Below, piece by piece: positions 23,658 through 34,756 of a DNA stretch of 43,897 nt (positions are counted from its first letter, which is position 1; each line of letters opens with the position of its first letter). The notes beneath the pieces were generated by a model. That model was given only the letters and a program-made list of their open reading frames with translations. It ran no database searches and was not told the DNA's origin. The translations under genes were made by a program, and so were the position numbers. Location: contig MNCI01014694.1 in assembly GCA_015680685.1 (NCBI GenBank), positions 643,429 to 687,325 of the forward strand, in the 5' to 3' direction. This DNA is from Gnetum montanum. Taxonomy: Eukaryota > Streptophyta > Gnetopsida > Gnetales > Gnetaceae.

Positions 23658-24347
23658 CTTGATGAGCAATGCTCAAAGGGTTGGCAAATTTGGTTGGTTG
23701 GCAAATTTGAGCAGTTGGAAAAATTTTTGACTCTTGGCAATTGGTTGGCAATTTCAAGCATTGTTAGCATTTTTTGTTGGCAAATTGGAAATTTAAGCAG
23801 TTGGAAAATTAGCAATTCAAAGGAGTGGCAAAACTAAACGGTTGGAATTTTCACTTGGCATTTTGTTAGCTCTTTTCTGTTGCCTTTGTAGCACTTTGCA
23901 TTGTTGGCTTTTGAGTCCATGTTCAAGAATATATTTGGCCTACTTTGAACATTTTGGTTACCTTTGGGATCTCTGTGCTTCCTAGTGTTGCACAATCGAT
24001 TGTATCCACTTCAACAAAGTAAAGCCGCAATCTTGAGGTGATGCATTTTTTTAAACTCTAGTTCACATTACATTCTTGCTCATTATTATTGTATTTTAAA
24101 TTATTTTTCACTTCGTTGCATTTATTAATCATTATATTATGTTGCAAACATCGCTTCCGCATTACACGTTTAGGAAAGGTTAAGTGACATCGACTAAGTC
24201 CCTATCTGATTGACCAGACTATTCAGGGCACCCCGTTTCTATTTTTTTAATCTAGCACGACCCTCGCACAGATCTGGGGTTAAGATTGTTTGCCCGATAA
24301 CCTCTCAATGTTTCCAGCAACCAACATTTTTTTTCGTTACAGTTTTT

Positions 24348-24360
24348 TGGTGCTAGAAGG
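24348..24360 (+). other. Primer-binding site of A
   Basis: TGGTGCTAGAAGG starts 7 nt after the LTR end; layer D has TGGCACTAGAAGG in the same place. It differs from the Athila type in B. The tRNA is not assigned. Confidence 0.6.
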
Positions 24361-24586
24361 AGGGCATTTTGGTGCCTTTTCTGTGTTTCATGATAGTCTT
24401 GCATGAGTTTTCTACCCCATCACACACTAGCGTAAACGTGACACCTTTTTGCAGTTGTTTACAAATTGTGTGGTGTAGATCGGTTGCTCCGATAGTTCCT
24501 TTGGAATCTTGCAAGATTGAAAGCCTTCAATTGCTTTCTGATCTCCTTGTTTCCCTCATTTGAAAACCCTTTTTAGCCTTACGACA

Positions 24587-27063
24587 ATGATTGCCTCAAG
24601 CACAATAGCTACTACCTCTAACGTTGAGGTTCGCCTTTCAGTTCAAGGCATCACAGGTGCCGAGTAGCTACCCAGCCTAGTGCCGGGGCCACATCAATCC
24701 CTCAGGATCCAAAATCGAGCACCTGAAGGCTTGACCTAGCAACACGAGTGATATAACTTTCTCTGTGCTAAGGTGCAGTCAAATTTGCCTTTAGATGCTC
24801 AAGAACTCAAAGACAAGTGCAGCTTCGAGTTCACCTACTGTAATGGGAGGAAATTTGTTCCCACTCTTGGAATTTCTATTCCTTTGACCCAAATGCATCA
24901 GTGGCTCATAGATCAGCTGGTAGCAGTTACTAAGTCTAGGGAGCTGCAAGACACAACATCTCACCATGATGAGGCATTCCAAGATGGGCAAGAGGAACTA
25001 GATTCCCTATCGGAGGGTGGGGGTCAAACAAACCCTACCACCATTCCTCCCACCTCGTCTTTCTGGATAAACTCATTTTTTACCATTACTCCCTTCATAA
25101 TCACGTCCGCACCATCGCAACCTGCGATTACATCGGTAATGGGTAGCCATGCCATGTCCTCGGTGTATCAACACGCCTACTCCCCTATCTCATTCTCAAC
25201 CACTATGCCTCCACAAACTATTCCTTAATCCTTTCATGCATCATATCGCACACCTGTGATGGCTACTCTGCCCTATGTTCACACTATACTTACTTCACAG
25301 TTGAATGCAATTTCCACCTCTGTCCCTGTGTCTACACCTATCCCATCATTAGTGGCTGGCCCAGGCCTGTCCACATGGTGGACCCCATTTGCCTCTCCTC
25401 TTGTTCCACAACTATCGCAAATGTCTCACTACGCTTATCATCAAACCTACCAGGTCCCGCAGACGGTACAACCAAGTGTGGGACCATGGTCTGTCCCACC
25501 GGTCATACAAGCAGCCTACTCTGTATCACAGCCAGTGGCCGTTGCTCCTATAGCACCACCTACCAGGTGGTGGATAGCACAAGCAGTGCCTTTTATAGGC
25601 TGCCCTAACGGCACAACCTATGGGTCACGTTGCTACCCCTGCCATGCCATAGATGGGAGCTGCCTAGGCAACTCCCCAACCATCTGCATCATCCCTATGT
25701 CTGAATCAAGCATTCCAGCTTATCTAGACCCTTATAGAGGAAATTAAATGCCTTAAGGCTGTAGGTTCTGACATGGTACAAGTCATGGACTTCTACCAGG
25801 ATGATCCCATCAGCTCGGCAGTCCCCACACTGACTTTACCCCCTGGGATGTCACTCCCCATTTCACAAAATACAATGGGGAGGGTGATCCCAATGCACAT
25901 CTTGTTGCATTCAGATTTGAGTCCCTTCTTCTACAATAATGGCTGCATACAATCATTCGCTTCTTTGCTATGTCTTTGATGGGGAAAGCCTTGGACTGGT
26001 ACCGCATGCTACCATGCTCCTCCATCTCAACCCTAGAGGAGCTCCTGACCTAGTTCGTAACATGTTTCAAGTACAACTTAAGACCAAAAGTTATGCTGGA
26101 TCAACTAATGAGCGTGAAGCAAGATCCATTGGAACCAGTCTAGAAGTTCATCCAACGATGGATCGCTATCCTTAATGAGATCAACGAGCCCATCATGGAG
26201 GCCCATTTGTTGGCAGTCTTTAAGGGTGCAGTGAATGACTTCATCAAGTCCAAGTTGTACTACCTTGCTCCTCAGACTCTTAGTTAGGCTTTTGCCTAGA
26301 CAAAGAGCATACAAGATGTGGCTGAGGCAAGCAAAGACCTAGCTTACGTTGCATACAAGAACACATTTACCAAGAAAAACAAGGATAAGGGCAAGGCTGC
26401 AACAGCCACAGTAGCCGTTGTGGCAAATGAAGCTAAGCCCAAAAATAACAAAAATAACAAGAAGGAAGCTGCATCAGCAACTAACCCTGCATCCAAACAG
26501 GGCAATGTAGCTCAACCCTCCATATCCACACCCGAAGCATTCGCACTACCTAAATTAAACTTTGAGCATAAAGATTGCTCAAAGTATACCCCGCTAACTG
26601 TCAAGCCTTTAGAACTTCTGAAGTAATTACTGGTGGTAGGGTATATCCAACATAAAAGGATGTCGGAGGAGGATGTCAAAAAACATCAACGGTACTACAA
26701 ACTTCTTAGGAACCCCTCCTTGGCCTTGCCCAATGAGCCCTAAGTTCCTAAGAATTTTAGGTTGGATTGGTTCTATGACTACCATCAACAATGTGATCGC
26801 GACACGGATTACTGCATGGCATTAAAAGATGACATCCAAAGAATGATTGATCAAGGGAAATTAATTCTAGATGAAAATAATCTGGTGCACCCTGAAAATA
26901 AATCTCTGCACGTTTACATGGATCCTCTTAACGCCAACAACCTCGGTTACATAATCAACACCATCAACGTTGACAATAATCCTAAACCACCTCAGCCACC
27001 ATTTGTGGTCCATATGCCTCAGCGTAGTGCACTAGCACCACCAATGACTAAACAGACCCCATA
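24587..27063 (+). pseudogene. A Gag (broken)
   Basis: The start codon at 24587 opens MIASSTIATTSNVEV and meets TAG codons within 40 residues. The order is an N-terminal segment (RKFVPTLGISIPLTQ, 24850), a Pro/Thr/Ser-rich region (25.0-25.74 kb), and a Gag core at 25858-26310 with KYNGEGDPNAHLVAFRFES, MGKALDWYRMLPCSSIS and EPIMEAHLLAVFKGAVNDF. A Lys-rich tail (26380-26480) follows. A degenerate zinc-binding patch DYHQQCDRDTDYCMALKDD near 26780-26840 corresponds to the 'YHxxxGHxTxxCxxLK' motif usual in Tat Gag. Layer D carries the same order. Confidence 0.8.
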
Positions 27064-27530
27064 GCAACCATTTTTCCTAAGGGCCCCTGCTCAAACATCC
27101 ACCCCTACATTGCCTGTTAACAAAACCACACCCCCGTTGCATGCATTAACACCATTAGCACCATTTGTCATCAGGGGGCTGAGTCACTCAACCGCCCCAC
27201 CCCACATAAGACAACACCACAGCCTTCTCGTCTAAAGAGATGAGAAGAGCATTTGGCAGGTGAGACATCAAAGGAAAGTACCACCCTAGGTACTTCCAAG
27301 ACTATGCCCTTATCCCCTGCATCTACATCCTTGTCTCCGAAAGATAGCATTGCAACACATGCACGGTCATCGCCACCTTGCCGAAAAGTGTCTGATCCCA
27401 GACCTGAAATTATCCCTCCTTGCAAAATTTATCTCTTGGGAAGAATGGAATAGGAGAAGGGTAGTAAATAGGAAGGTGGCCCTGACCTTTTAAGTGCTCT
27501 TACTTAGGTCAGATAGGCTCTAAAATAGAA
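27064..27530 (+). other. Pro/Thr/Ser-rich linker between A Gag and protease
   Basis: Frames here are broken and low in complexity (e.g. GETSKESTTLGTSKT at about 27260). I see no domain. It probably belongs to the same Gag-Pro reading frame. Confidence 0.4.
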
Positions 27531-28378
27531 AAATACAACATTGAGCATGTATGACTTGATCATGACTTCTACAACACACCGTGAGGCTCTGGTTTGCATG
27601 TTAATGGAAATTCCAGTTGACGAGAACATGCCAGCAGAAGAGAAAGTAATTCACTCCGTTTTGCTTCCTTCTGTGCCTGTAGAACCATAGCCATCCCAAC
27701 TAACTTTTTGTGATGATTCCATTAGGGAAGATCCTAAAAAGGATCATGTGACTACAACACCTCTTTTCATCACAATTTCTGTTGGCCAACATAAGATCCG
27801 AAGGGTACACATTGATGATGGGGCTGCTACAAACGTCATCCCATTCCTTATTGTGGATAAGCTGGGTTTTGTCGACTAGATCAGACCCATGACAACGTCA
27901 TGCTTAAAGTCGTTCAATGGGGCACGGGTCGTGGTGAAAGGCACAGTTGTCATTGACATTGTGGTAGGGGACCAGTTCCCCATGAATGCAACGTTCATCA
28001 TTGTGGAAGAGATGCTGGTTTAACTTGATCTTGGGGAGGTCATGGTTAGCACAACTTAGGACAGTCTCTTTGCCCATACATCAGGAAATCCATCTACCCT
28101 ATGCAGGTAGGGAGGTGGTAATCCATGGTGATGAGGTAGCAACCCAAGCTATAAATAACATGAACATGGAGCAGGGTTCAGAGGTTATCACCTCTGAGAA
28201 TGAGGTGCCTATCTCTATCAACACTGACTACTTAGCAAAGGAGTTAGACCGACACGTCGGCTCAGAAAATGAAAATGCATGGGCCAAGTTGCCCTTCCAA
28301 GTGGAGGACAATGATACAGAAGAATGCCCTTGTAGAGCGTCTTGGCCTTACGCCTCGCCTAATCCATAATGGGTTAGG
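27530..28378 (+). pseudogene. A aspartic protease region (broken)
   Basis: The order is YDLIMTSTTHREALVCML, then ITISVGQHKIRRVHIDDGA with the active-site Asp-Gly (about 27810-27825), IPFLIVDKLGFVD, MTTSCLKSFNGARVVVKG, IDIVVGDQFPMNATF and, after a frame change, FNLILGRSWLAQL. The protein matches layer D's 43400-43897 almost block for block. The expected Tat order would continue into RT, but the next 8.5 kb are an unrelated antisense unit and repeats. Confidence 0.78.
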
Positions 28379-28538
28379 AAGCAGTTACGCATAGCGTAGT
28401 GACCCCACTGCTTTCTACCTGGTTAGCATCCTTTGTACATTTACTGCCTTTTCACTTCGCATCCATCCATCTACGCTAGGTACACCAATTTACCTTTTTT
28501 TTTAAAAAAAAAAAACCGTTAACATATCTTCTATTTAT
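28379..28538. other. Spacer after A protease
   Basis: No gene is seen. It holds two short copies of the tagcgtag/ctacgcta motif (28392, 28465) and an A/T run at 28495-28514. Confidence 0.4.
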
Positions 28539-28772
28539 GCCATGGCCCGAAATGGCCTAAAACTACGCTACCATCCCATGGCCCGAAATGGCCTAAAACT
28601 AGCAATGGCTTGAAATGGCCTAAAACTACACATGGCCTGAAATGGCCTAAAACTACGCATGGCCTGAAATAGCCTAAAAATACACATTCGCAATAGCTCA
28701 AAATGGCTTAAAACTAGCAATGGTCTAAAATGGCCTAAAATTAGCGACGACCTGAAATGGCCTAAAATTGAG
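28539..28772. repeat. Hairpin-containing tandem array, left of antisense unit
   Basis: About eight units of 27-33 bp, with core GGCC-TGAAAT-GGCC followed by TAAAACTAGCAAT or TAAAACTACGC. The core aligns with that of the array at 36380-36650 at 22 of 27 positions. Confidence 0.8.
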
Positions 28773-28852
28773 ACAAAAAAGCAAAAAAAAAAAAAAACAT
28801 AAAAAAGATCACATAGATAACTCGTGAACAAATAACACTGATCTTGTCATAA

Positions 28853-28858
28853 TTTATT
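28853..28858 (-). terminator. Polyadenylation signal of antisense unit
   Basis: AATAAA on the minus strand, 93 nt beyond the antisense stop codon, in an AT-rich stretch. Confidence 0.5.
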
Positions 28859-28950
28859 TTTCCATTCAATTTTTGCACTTAAGCAATGTTTGCAATAGTT
28901 TGCCAAAAATTCAAAAAAAATAAAAAACACAAAAATCAAAAGCCCTGCTG

Positions 28951-29039
28951 TCATGCGTCATCATCCCCTGCATCATCTCCCTTTGCATCAGCTTCTTCCA
29001 CATCATCATTTTCGCCCTCTAGGGGCCATTCTTCTTCAT
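28951..29039 (-). pseudogene. Antisense gene exon 9 (acidic C-terminus)
   Basis: The acceptor is ACATTCCAG. The frame EEEWPLEGENDDVEEADAK continues GDDAGDDDA and ends at TGA (28951-28953). Entry phase fits the exon 8 donor GTAACA. Confidence 0.6.
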
Positions 29040-29112
29040 CTGGAATGTACATCATAGAAATGAAGTAGTTAGCTAGAGTTACACGTAAAAGCTAGAAAAC
29101 ATAAACTGTTAC

Positions 29113-29811
29113 ATTGTAGAAAGTGATTGACTCAAGATGGCCCTACGTCTATCTCAAAGGGTATGTAGTCTAGTCCGATCCTGAGGTGGTGCTAGACCTC
29201 CTCCTCTGTGATATCTGCCCAGTGCCTATCACTTAGTTCAGTGTTTGCTACAACTTTCTCCTTTTCAATGGTCGTCCATCTTGGCGGTCCCAGAGAAAAA
29301 GAGGTAGTGGCAGTCTCACCTATGGGAAGATTCACTTCCCGCTCAGGCGATTCATTGACTGTCACTTGCTGCATGAACTTGTTATAAGCTTTAGAAGCAC
29401 CAATGGCATCTAGGAATGCTTCATGAGTAAAAAACTTTATTGAAGCATCCCGGTATAGTTTGCGGTAGGTGGCACGTTCCAATTTATACATGTGCTTATG
29501 GTTTTTCTAGGATTGCCCCCACTCGTAAACTCTGGTGCTATAATCCTTCCAATTCTAGTTCTTCTAAGCCAACAAGTCCATTTGCATCTGCTATTCAATT
29601 ATCTCCTAGGTGGTCTTGTTATTGCACCACATAGCCATCCAATATTTGACATAATCTATGATGGCTATGCACAAATTACCATCATTGGTATCATGGGCCA
29701 GGAGGAACTCATTCCTAGAATAGAGGTCTTTGACCTCGATGGTCAAATTGGCCATCTCTCTCTCTTACCTCTGGACCCGTTTCCATAGGTCTTCATTTAT
29801 GTGCTTACACT
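29113..29811 (-). pseudogene. Antisense gene exon 8 (longest exon)
   Basis: The frame reads ECKHINEDLWKRVQR, MANLTIEVKDLYSRNEFLL, IIDYVKYWMAMWCNNK, KHMYKLERATYRKLYRDAS, EAFLDAIGASKAYNKFMQQ, and later RWTTIEKEKVV and SDRHWADITEEEV. About seven TAG, one TGA and one TAA interrupt it; TAG would be explained by C-to-T change in CAG. The charged, heptad-like first half suggests a coiled coil. The segment from 29491 down to 29192 is uninterrupted. Confidence 0.65.
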
Positions 29812-29851
29812 CTCATAAGGAGCATGATGAGTGAAATGCACATTTACTAAC

Positions 29852-29938
29852 CTCGTTGTATACGCAACGAGGCACCTCGGTCACTTTAGGTGGGAATGTA
29901 GGCACGACGTCCACCTTTACTACTTGTTTTGGGTTCCA
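29852..29938 (-). pseudogene. Antisense gene exon 7
   Basis: The acceptor is CTCGCCTCAAG and the donor GAG|GTTAGT. In the phase set by exon 6 it reads EPKTSSKGGRRAYIPT, one TAA, then SDRGASLRIQR: a basic linker. The next exon continues in phase. Confidence 0.55.
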
Positions 29939-30059
29939 CTTGAGGCGAGAGATTGTTATCACACATAAAAACACATCAGTCACAGTAGCGTAGCAAAGTT
30001 TGGCAACCCAAGATATCTAGCGTAGCAAGCTAAAAGCCTAGCATAACCACTTTACTTAC

Positions 30060-30194
30060 CCACTTCCGGATCGACTTGCTTGAGACGATTGATCATGTCA
30101 TTGACAACCCCCTACATGAACATAATCTTGTCAAGGGCCTCGGTCCATGATTCTAGTCAAATCAAGGGAGGTCCTGCAGTGTTAGCGGTGGTGT
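30060..30194 (-). pseudogene. Antisense gene exon 6
   Basis: The frame TTANTAGPPLI, TGA, LESWTEALDKIMFM, TAG, GVVNDMINRLKQVDPEV runs to the donor GTAAGT. The start is ambiguous: the acceptor TATATGGCAG (30195) keeps phase with exon 5; TTTATTGTAG (30235) would add VMTDVFGYMAD but shift phase. Confidence 0.6.
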
Positions 30195-30283
30195 CTGCCA
30201 TATAACCAAACACGTCAGTCATGACTGAGATGGACTACAATAAAGCTAATGGAGAACACAAACGATAGTGTAAGGGCTCCTAC

Positions 30284-30769
30284 CCAGCAAACCCTCAGGG
30301 GTGATAGCGGGGGGAGGGGGGGGGGTGGTTGCCCATCGACATACTATTGAATATACGATCAAACTCACTAGCTTTTAGTTGTAGTCCCCTCCTTGCTGGC
30401 TTAAGATTATGACAACACCTTCCGCATTCATCTGTTCATCCAGTGCTAAATTAAATTCAGCAAAAGGATCATCAGCAGAGGTTCCTTCTTCATTGACATG
30501 GGCTTTCTTTTTATTTGCTGGTGCCTTCCTTTTTAAGGCATTAACATCCTCCTCATCAGTGGAGGAACCCTCCTCGTCGACCAAAACATCCTCCTCATCA
30601 GTAGGAGCATTTTCTTTGCTGATGGGAGCCCCTTCCTTTATGGCAGGGGTTCCTTCCCTTTTAACCGGGGCCCTTCCCTCTGTGGCCAGGGCCCTCGCAC
30701 CTTTATTAGCTGCCCTCATTTCGGGGGCTGACATCTCCTTGTCACCTTCTTCTTCCTCTTCTTCTTCCT
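30284..30769 (-). pseudogene. Antisense gene exon 5 (acidic/basic low complexity)
   Basis: The acceptor TTTTTTTGCTGCCAG is followed by eight glutamates, GDKEMSAPEMRAANKG, repeated 'xEGAPxxxExxPTDEED' modules, KRKAPANKKKAHVNEEG, and DDPFAEFNLALDEQMNAEG. Phase 1 entry from exon 4 is exact. A TAA after QQGGDYN and a run of G6AG10 (plus strand 30309-30325) cloud the end. A plus-strand frame in the same place is a shadow of the codon bias. Confidence 0.65.
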
Positions 30770-30782
30770 CTGGCAGCAAAAA

Positions 30783-30928
30783 AAGTTCACATTAGACCAT
30801 AGCGTATTAACTCAAAATCGATACTACACTACGCTACGCTACGCTATGCTACGCTACCTAGCGTAGCATAGCGTAGCAAGCATTAACCAAATAAGTGGAG
30901 AGACAAGAAAAATGACAAAAGTGTTTAC
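30783..30928 (-). repeat. Antisense intron 4 with a 19-bp perfect palindrome
   Basis: The arm GCTACGCTATGCTACGCTA (30838-30856) and its exact complement (30859-30877) are separated by two bases, CC. It lies between a GTAAAC donor and a TTTGCTGCCAG acceptor. Confidence 0.8.
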
Positions 30929-31193
30929 CAATGGGGGGCTACATCTTGCGTAGCTTGAACCGCAGTGTTTGCTCCTCTTTTTCTTTCATACAGGGAGGCT
31001 CCTCAGCTGGACAAGACCTCTTTTGCTGCAACTTGATGGCCATTGTCTCCGCGATGAGACGTTTCCCTTGTGATACACTACCTATAGTAGTAGGGAGAAC
31101 CTCTCCCATGCTATCTTGGCCATAGAAGTTGTGAGCCACTCAATCCTTAGTCATCATGGAAAATGACTCCCCAATAGCTTCTAGGGGATCCTA
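30929..31193 (-). pseudogene. Antisense gene exon 4, downstream part
   Basis: The frame emerging from the gap reads DPLEAIGESFSMMTKD, TGA, VAHNFYGQDSMGEVLPTTI, GSVSQGKRLIAETMAIKLQ, EEPPCMKEKEEQTLRFKL, TAG, PPI and ends at the donor GTAAAC in phase 1. Confidence 0.62.
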
Positions 31194-31946
31194 NNNNNNN
31201 NNNNNNNNNNNNNNNNNNNNNNNNNNNNNNNNNNNNNNNNNNNNNNNNNNNNNNNNNNNNNNNNNNNNNNNNNNNNNNNNNNNNNNNNNNNNNNNNNNNN
31301 NNNNNNNNNNNNNNNNNNNNNNNNNNNNNNNNNNNNNNNNNNNNNNNNNNNNNNNNNNNNNNNNNNNNNNNNNNNNNNNNNNNNNNNNNNNNNNNNNNNN
31401 NNNNNNNNNNNNNNNNNNNNNNNNNNNNNNNNNNNNNNNNNNNNNNNNNNNNNNNNNNNNNNNNNNNNNNNNNNNNNNNNNNNNNNNNNNNNNNNNNNNN
31501 NNNNNNNNNNNNNNNNNNNNNNNNNNNNNNNNNNNNNNNNNNNNNNNNNNNNNNNNNNNNNNNNNNNNNNNNNNNNNNNNNNNNNNNNNNNNNNNNNNNN
31601 NNNNNNNNNNNNNNNNNNNNNNNNNNNNNNNNNNNNNNNNNNNNNNNNNNNNNNNNNNNNNNNNNNNNNNNNNNNNNNNNNNNNNNNNNNNNNNNNNNNN
31701 NNNNNNNNNNNNNNNNNNNNNNNNNNNNNNNNNNNNNNNNNNNNNNNNNNNNNNNNNNNNNNNNNNNNNNNNNNNNNNNNNNNNNNNNNNNNNNNNNNNN
31801 NNNNNNNNNNNNNNNNNNNNNNNNNNNNNNNNNNNNNNNNNNNNNNNNNNNNNNNNNNNNNNNNNNNNNNNNNNNNNNNNNNNNNNNNNNNNNNNNNNNN
31901 NNNNNNNNNNNNNNNNNNNNNNNNNNNNNNNNNNNNNNNNNNNNNN
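31194..31946. other. Assembly gap, 753 N
   Basis: The bases are unknown. The gap lies inside exon 4 of the antisense unit or hides an intron there. Long frames reported across it are artefacts of N. Confidence 0.95.
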
Positions 31947-32114
31947 CCCTGCATTGGCCTATCACACCTGCGTGCATATTCTCAATGGAAGAAAACTCCT
32001 GCAACATCATTGTTGGCGACAGTTTGGGATGCAACTGCCAACGAGTGTCCTTGAACATGATTTAGGTGCCTGCTGGTCTCTGGCAACACCAAGGCCCAGA
32101 TACCTCCAAATAAA
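31947..32114 (-). pseudogene. Antisense gene exon 4, upstream part
   Basis: Read toward the gap: LFGGIWALVLPETSRHLN, HVQGHSLAVASQTVANND, VAGVFFH, TGA, EYARRCDRPMQ. The acceptor AACTACTGAG is plausible. An alternative frame opens with MFKDTRWQLHPKL, so the choice of frame is less sure than for the other exons. Confidence 0.5.
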
Positions 32115-32116
32115 CT

Positions 32117-34740
32117 CAGTAGTTAATGTGAGTATGTGTGTGTGCTGTTGCGGCGTGCGGTTGTGAGAAATGTAACAATTGCGTTGTGTGTAAACTACAA
32201 ATGACTTACTTTAAAGAGATTCAGCCAACTTTGCCAAGTACTGTGAGTTCTTGAAAATTTCCTATTTTGTTCAACTGCCTAGTCTACGCGGTCCTTATAA
32301 TACCTACTTGTAACAAATAAAATTTTGCAAAAACATTTGAGCACAACTCCGCAATCTACTCCTAATTTTCCCCAGAGAAAGAGATAGTTCCACAAGAAAA
32401 CTAGAAATAGAGCAAGATTCGATGGAAATAAGCAGAAAAGAAAAGAAAGCAGATTTGTGTAGACCTCAAATATTTAAACAAGGTAAAATGACACGAGTAA
32501 ACACTTCGCAATAAAGCTATCCCAAATTCAATATCTACGAATTGTTCAAACTTCCAAGGCTCAAACAAGCAATATCTTCAAGACAATCCTACTATGCTAC
32601 CAAAAATTGCTGCGTAAACTACCACGTACGAGACTCCATTTTGACTAGATAATAGATGTCAACGATTGCATTCAAACAGAACCTTTAAAAGACTTGACAA
32701 TTTCTGATTGAAATACCACGGGAATTCACTTTAAAGATAAAAAGAAGCTATTCTGGTCCCATCAAAATACCAAAGATTTTCTGAACCCTCTCGACTACTG
32801 AATTGTTCAACGGCGTGACTACAAACAGAGGCTCTCTTACAACAATCCCAATAGCAGTTCCCACACGTTGCACAATAACGAAATTTACTACTAAAATGCT
32901 CTTAAGGCTTTTAAACACAAGCGCTTCTATGGCAAAATTTTAATAGAAATTTCTATCGGGCAACAAGAACAATAAGAGCAATCTAAAAATCCCAAAATTA
33001 CTTGCCAAGGATGATACTATCTAAACCACTAGCTAAACAATTTAAACAAAACAAAAATAAAACATAACTCATAGGACTATGACAAAGAGGCTGAAATCTT
33101 TCCTTTAGCAAGCCATCTTACAAGCAATCGTCTTTACAAATCTTCTTTACAAATGCTCTTCTCAAGACCCCAAAGTGTGTCTTCAAGTGAGAGCCTAAGT
33201 GCTAGCTAATAGCTTTTCAAAGTATGATCTCCAAAAATGTGATGTATGAGACCTCCCACCAAAAGTCCTTTTTCTCCTTGACCCCTGAAGCCTTTTTATA
33301 GGGTTCCAAGGTAGGTAGGGAAGTTACATATTCAAAAATATCTTACCTAACTTCTCTCCCAAGTAACTTGCCCAACAAGTTAGGGAGTATTAACTTAGGA
33401 AGTTAGGAAGTTAGGAGATAAATATTGCTTTTGAAAAATAAATCCAATAATTTCATATAATTATAGCTTTAATAGTCTTTCATTTTTTACTTGTTTTAAA
33501 ATTTTGAAGAATGCTTAGTGAAGTTCTTAGTGATTTTATAAACAAGGTGATAACATAATATCTACCTTGGCATAAATGTTGCTGGTACCTTAATCCTAAA
33601 TAATTCATGTGCACTTTCACCCGTATGAAAATGGCTGGAAAATTTAAATTCGAAATATCAAGCCCGAATGTGAATGCGCCAGGCCTGAAACTGCCAGCAA
33701 CTAATTCAAATTATCTTGCCCTGCCGAAAATCGTTACCAACAACTGCTATCACGGGAGAAGGCTCAGCCACCGCATTAGGAAATGTCGCCCTGTGTCCCG
33801 TAAGATTCTGAAACTGTTCTAACCTTCGCCTCTCAAAAGTGCTATTCCAATTTTGATGATTATACAGAAATTTTGCAAGGTGTTTTATCCTTGAGTAGAG
33901 CAAATTTGTATCTGCTGCTGTCACCGTTGAAGCTGAAGTTGTCGCACTTCAAGAAGAAGCTTCTGCTGGATCTGTGAAATCTGGAACTGCCATCGCCCTT
34001 GGTGTATGTGGATGAGGCATCTCTGGGTCGATCAAATCCTCGGTCATACCTGGAAACCCTATCAATCCAAGATGAGATGAAGACTTGCTCCTTTGCCCAC
34101 TGGCTGCGCCTCCCTCTGCTAGATTTGCGCCTTCCTTAGCCAGATCTGGCCAAAGTTGAGGTCGTAGCCACCGCGCACGCGACTGAGGCTACTCTTTCGT
34201 CTGCCGCTAACTTCTCATCTGTCGCTGTGCATCCTCCCACCGTTGGCCATCTGTCCTCTGCTCGTGTGCGGTCCTCCCTCGTAGGTTCTAGAAGTATTCC
34301 TTGAGAATCTGGAGCCATTTCTGGCGATGCCGATGCCCAGGGTGATGCCCAAGCCCAAGCCGATGCCGACGTCTCTGATATTTTTGCTATTTTATTCAGT
34401 TTTTTCTGCAACAAAAACCTTCTCATCCTTTGTTAATTAAATTTACCGAATGAAATTCAAAACCTATTGGTAATCCATTCATGAGGTCTTCCACATGCTT
34501 CCAACTCTTAAGTGGATCTTAATAATCCATTATCCAACATTAGCGGGGAGTATGCTTTTTACGGTAAATAATTTCATCCTTTGTTTGCTATTCCAATCTT
34601 CAATAAAGGCATTTTAATCTTGCTTTCCAAGTAGGCCTCAGCATCAAAATTATTTACCAGTGGATGTTTCTTCAAAAATACCCATCAACTCACAATACTA
34701 AAACTGCAAATTTACAACCAGGGATTGTGCTAATTTTAAA
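32117..34740 (-). other. Unidentified DNA within antisense intron 3
   Basis: This 2.6-kb stretch differs in texture from the rest of A. A minus-strand TATA-like TATAAAAA lies at 33293-33300. A GC-richer, coding-like zone at 33700-34430 has overlapping minus-strand frames (34136-34426, starting MRRFLLQKKLNKIAKISET; 33706-33924, with LYSRIKHLAKFLYNHQNW), which do not join without a frame change. The minus-strand phrase GCCAAGGTAGATATTATGTT near 33555 resembles a polypurine tract beside an LTR start. I found no matching second LTR or target duplication. It may be an inserted non-autonomous element or a captured gene fragment. Confidence 0.4.
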
Positions 34741-34756
34741 TAAAATATTCCAACTA

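Larger units (their letters stand above)
22516..24341 (+). repeat. A 5' LTR
   Basis: This 1826-bp LTR runs TGAAACACC...TTCGTTACA. A TATA box (TATAAATA) lies at 23650-23657. Upstream of it are at least six palindromic clusters built from gctacgctat/atagcgtagc. Downstream is a 'ttggcaaatt' rich stretch at 23680-23860. Confidence 0.88.

Noticed and set aside
28568-28831. 87-codon minus-strand frame with repeated FRPFQAM
   Set aside because: It is the translation of the 27-33 bp tandem array next to the antisense unit; no start context or domain.
30409-30795. 128-codon plus-strand frame rich in Ser and Ala
   Set aside because: It is the complement of the acidic exon 5 of the antisense unit; the minus frame is supported by splice sites and phase.
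31147-32166. Frames of 257-336 codons crossing the gap
   Set aside because: Most of their length is N; only short flanking parts carry information.
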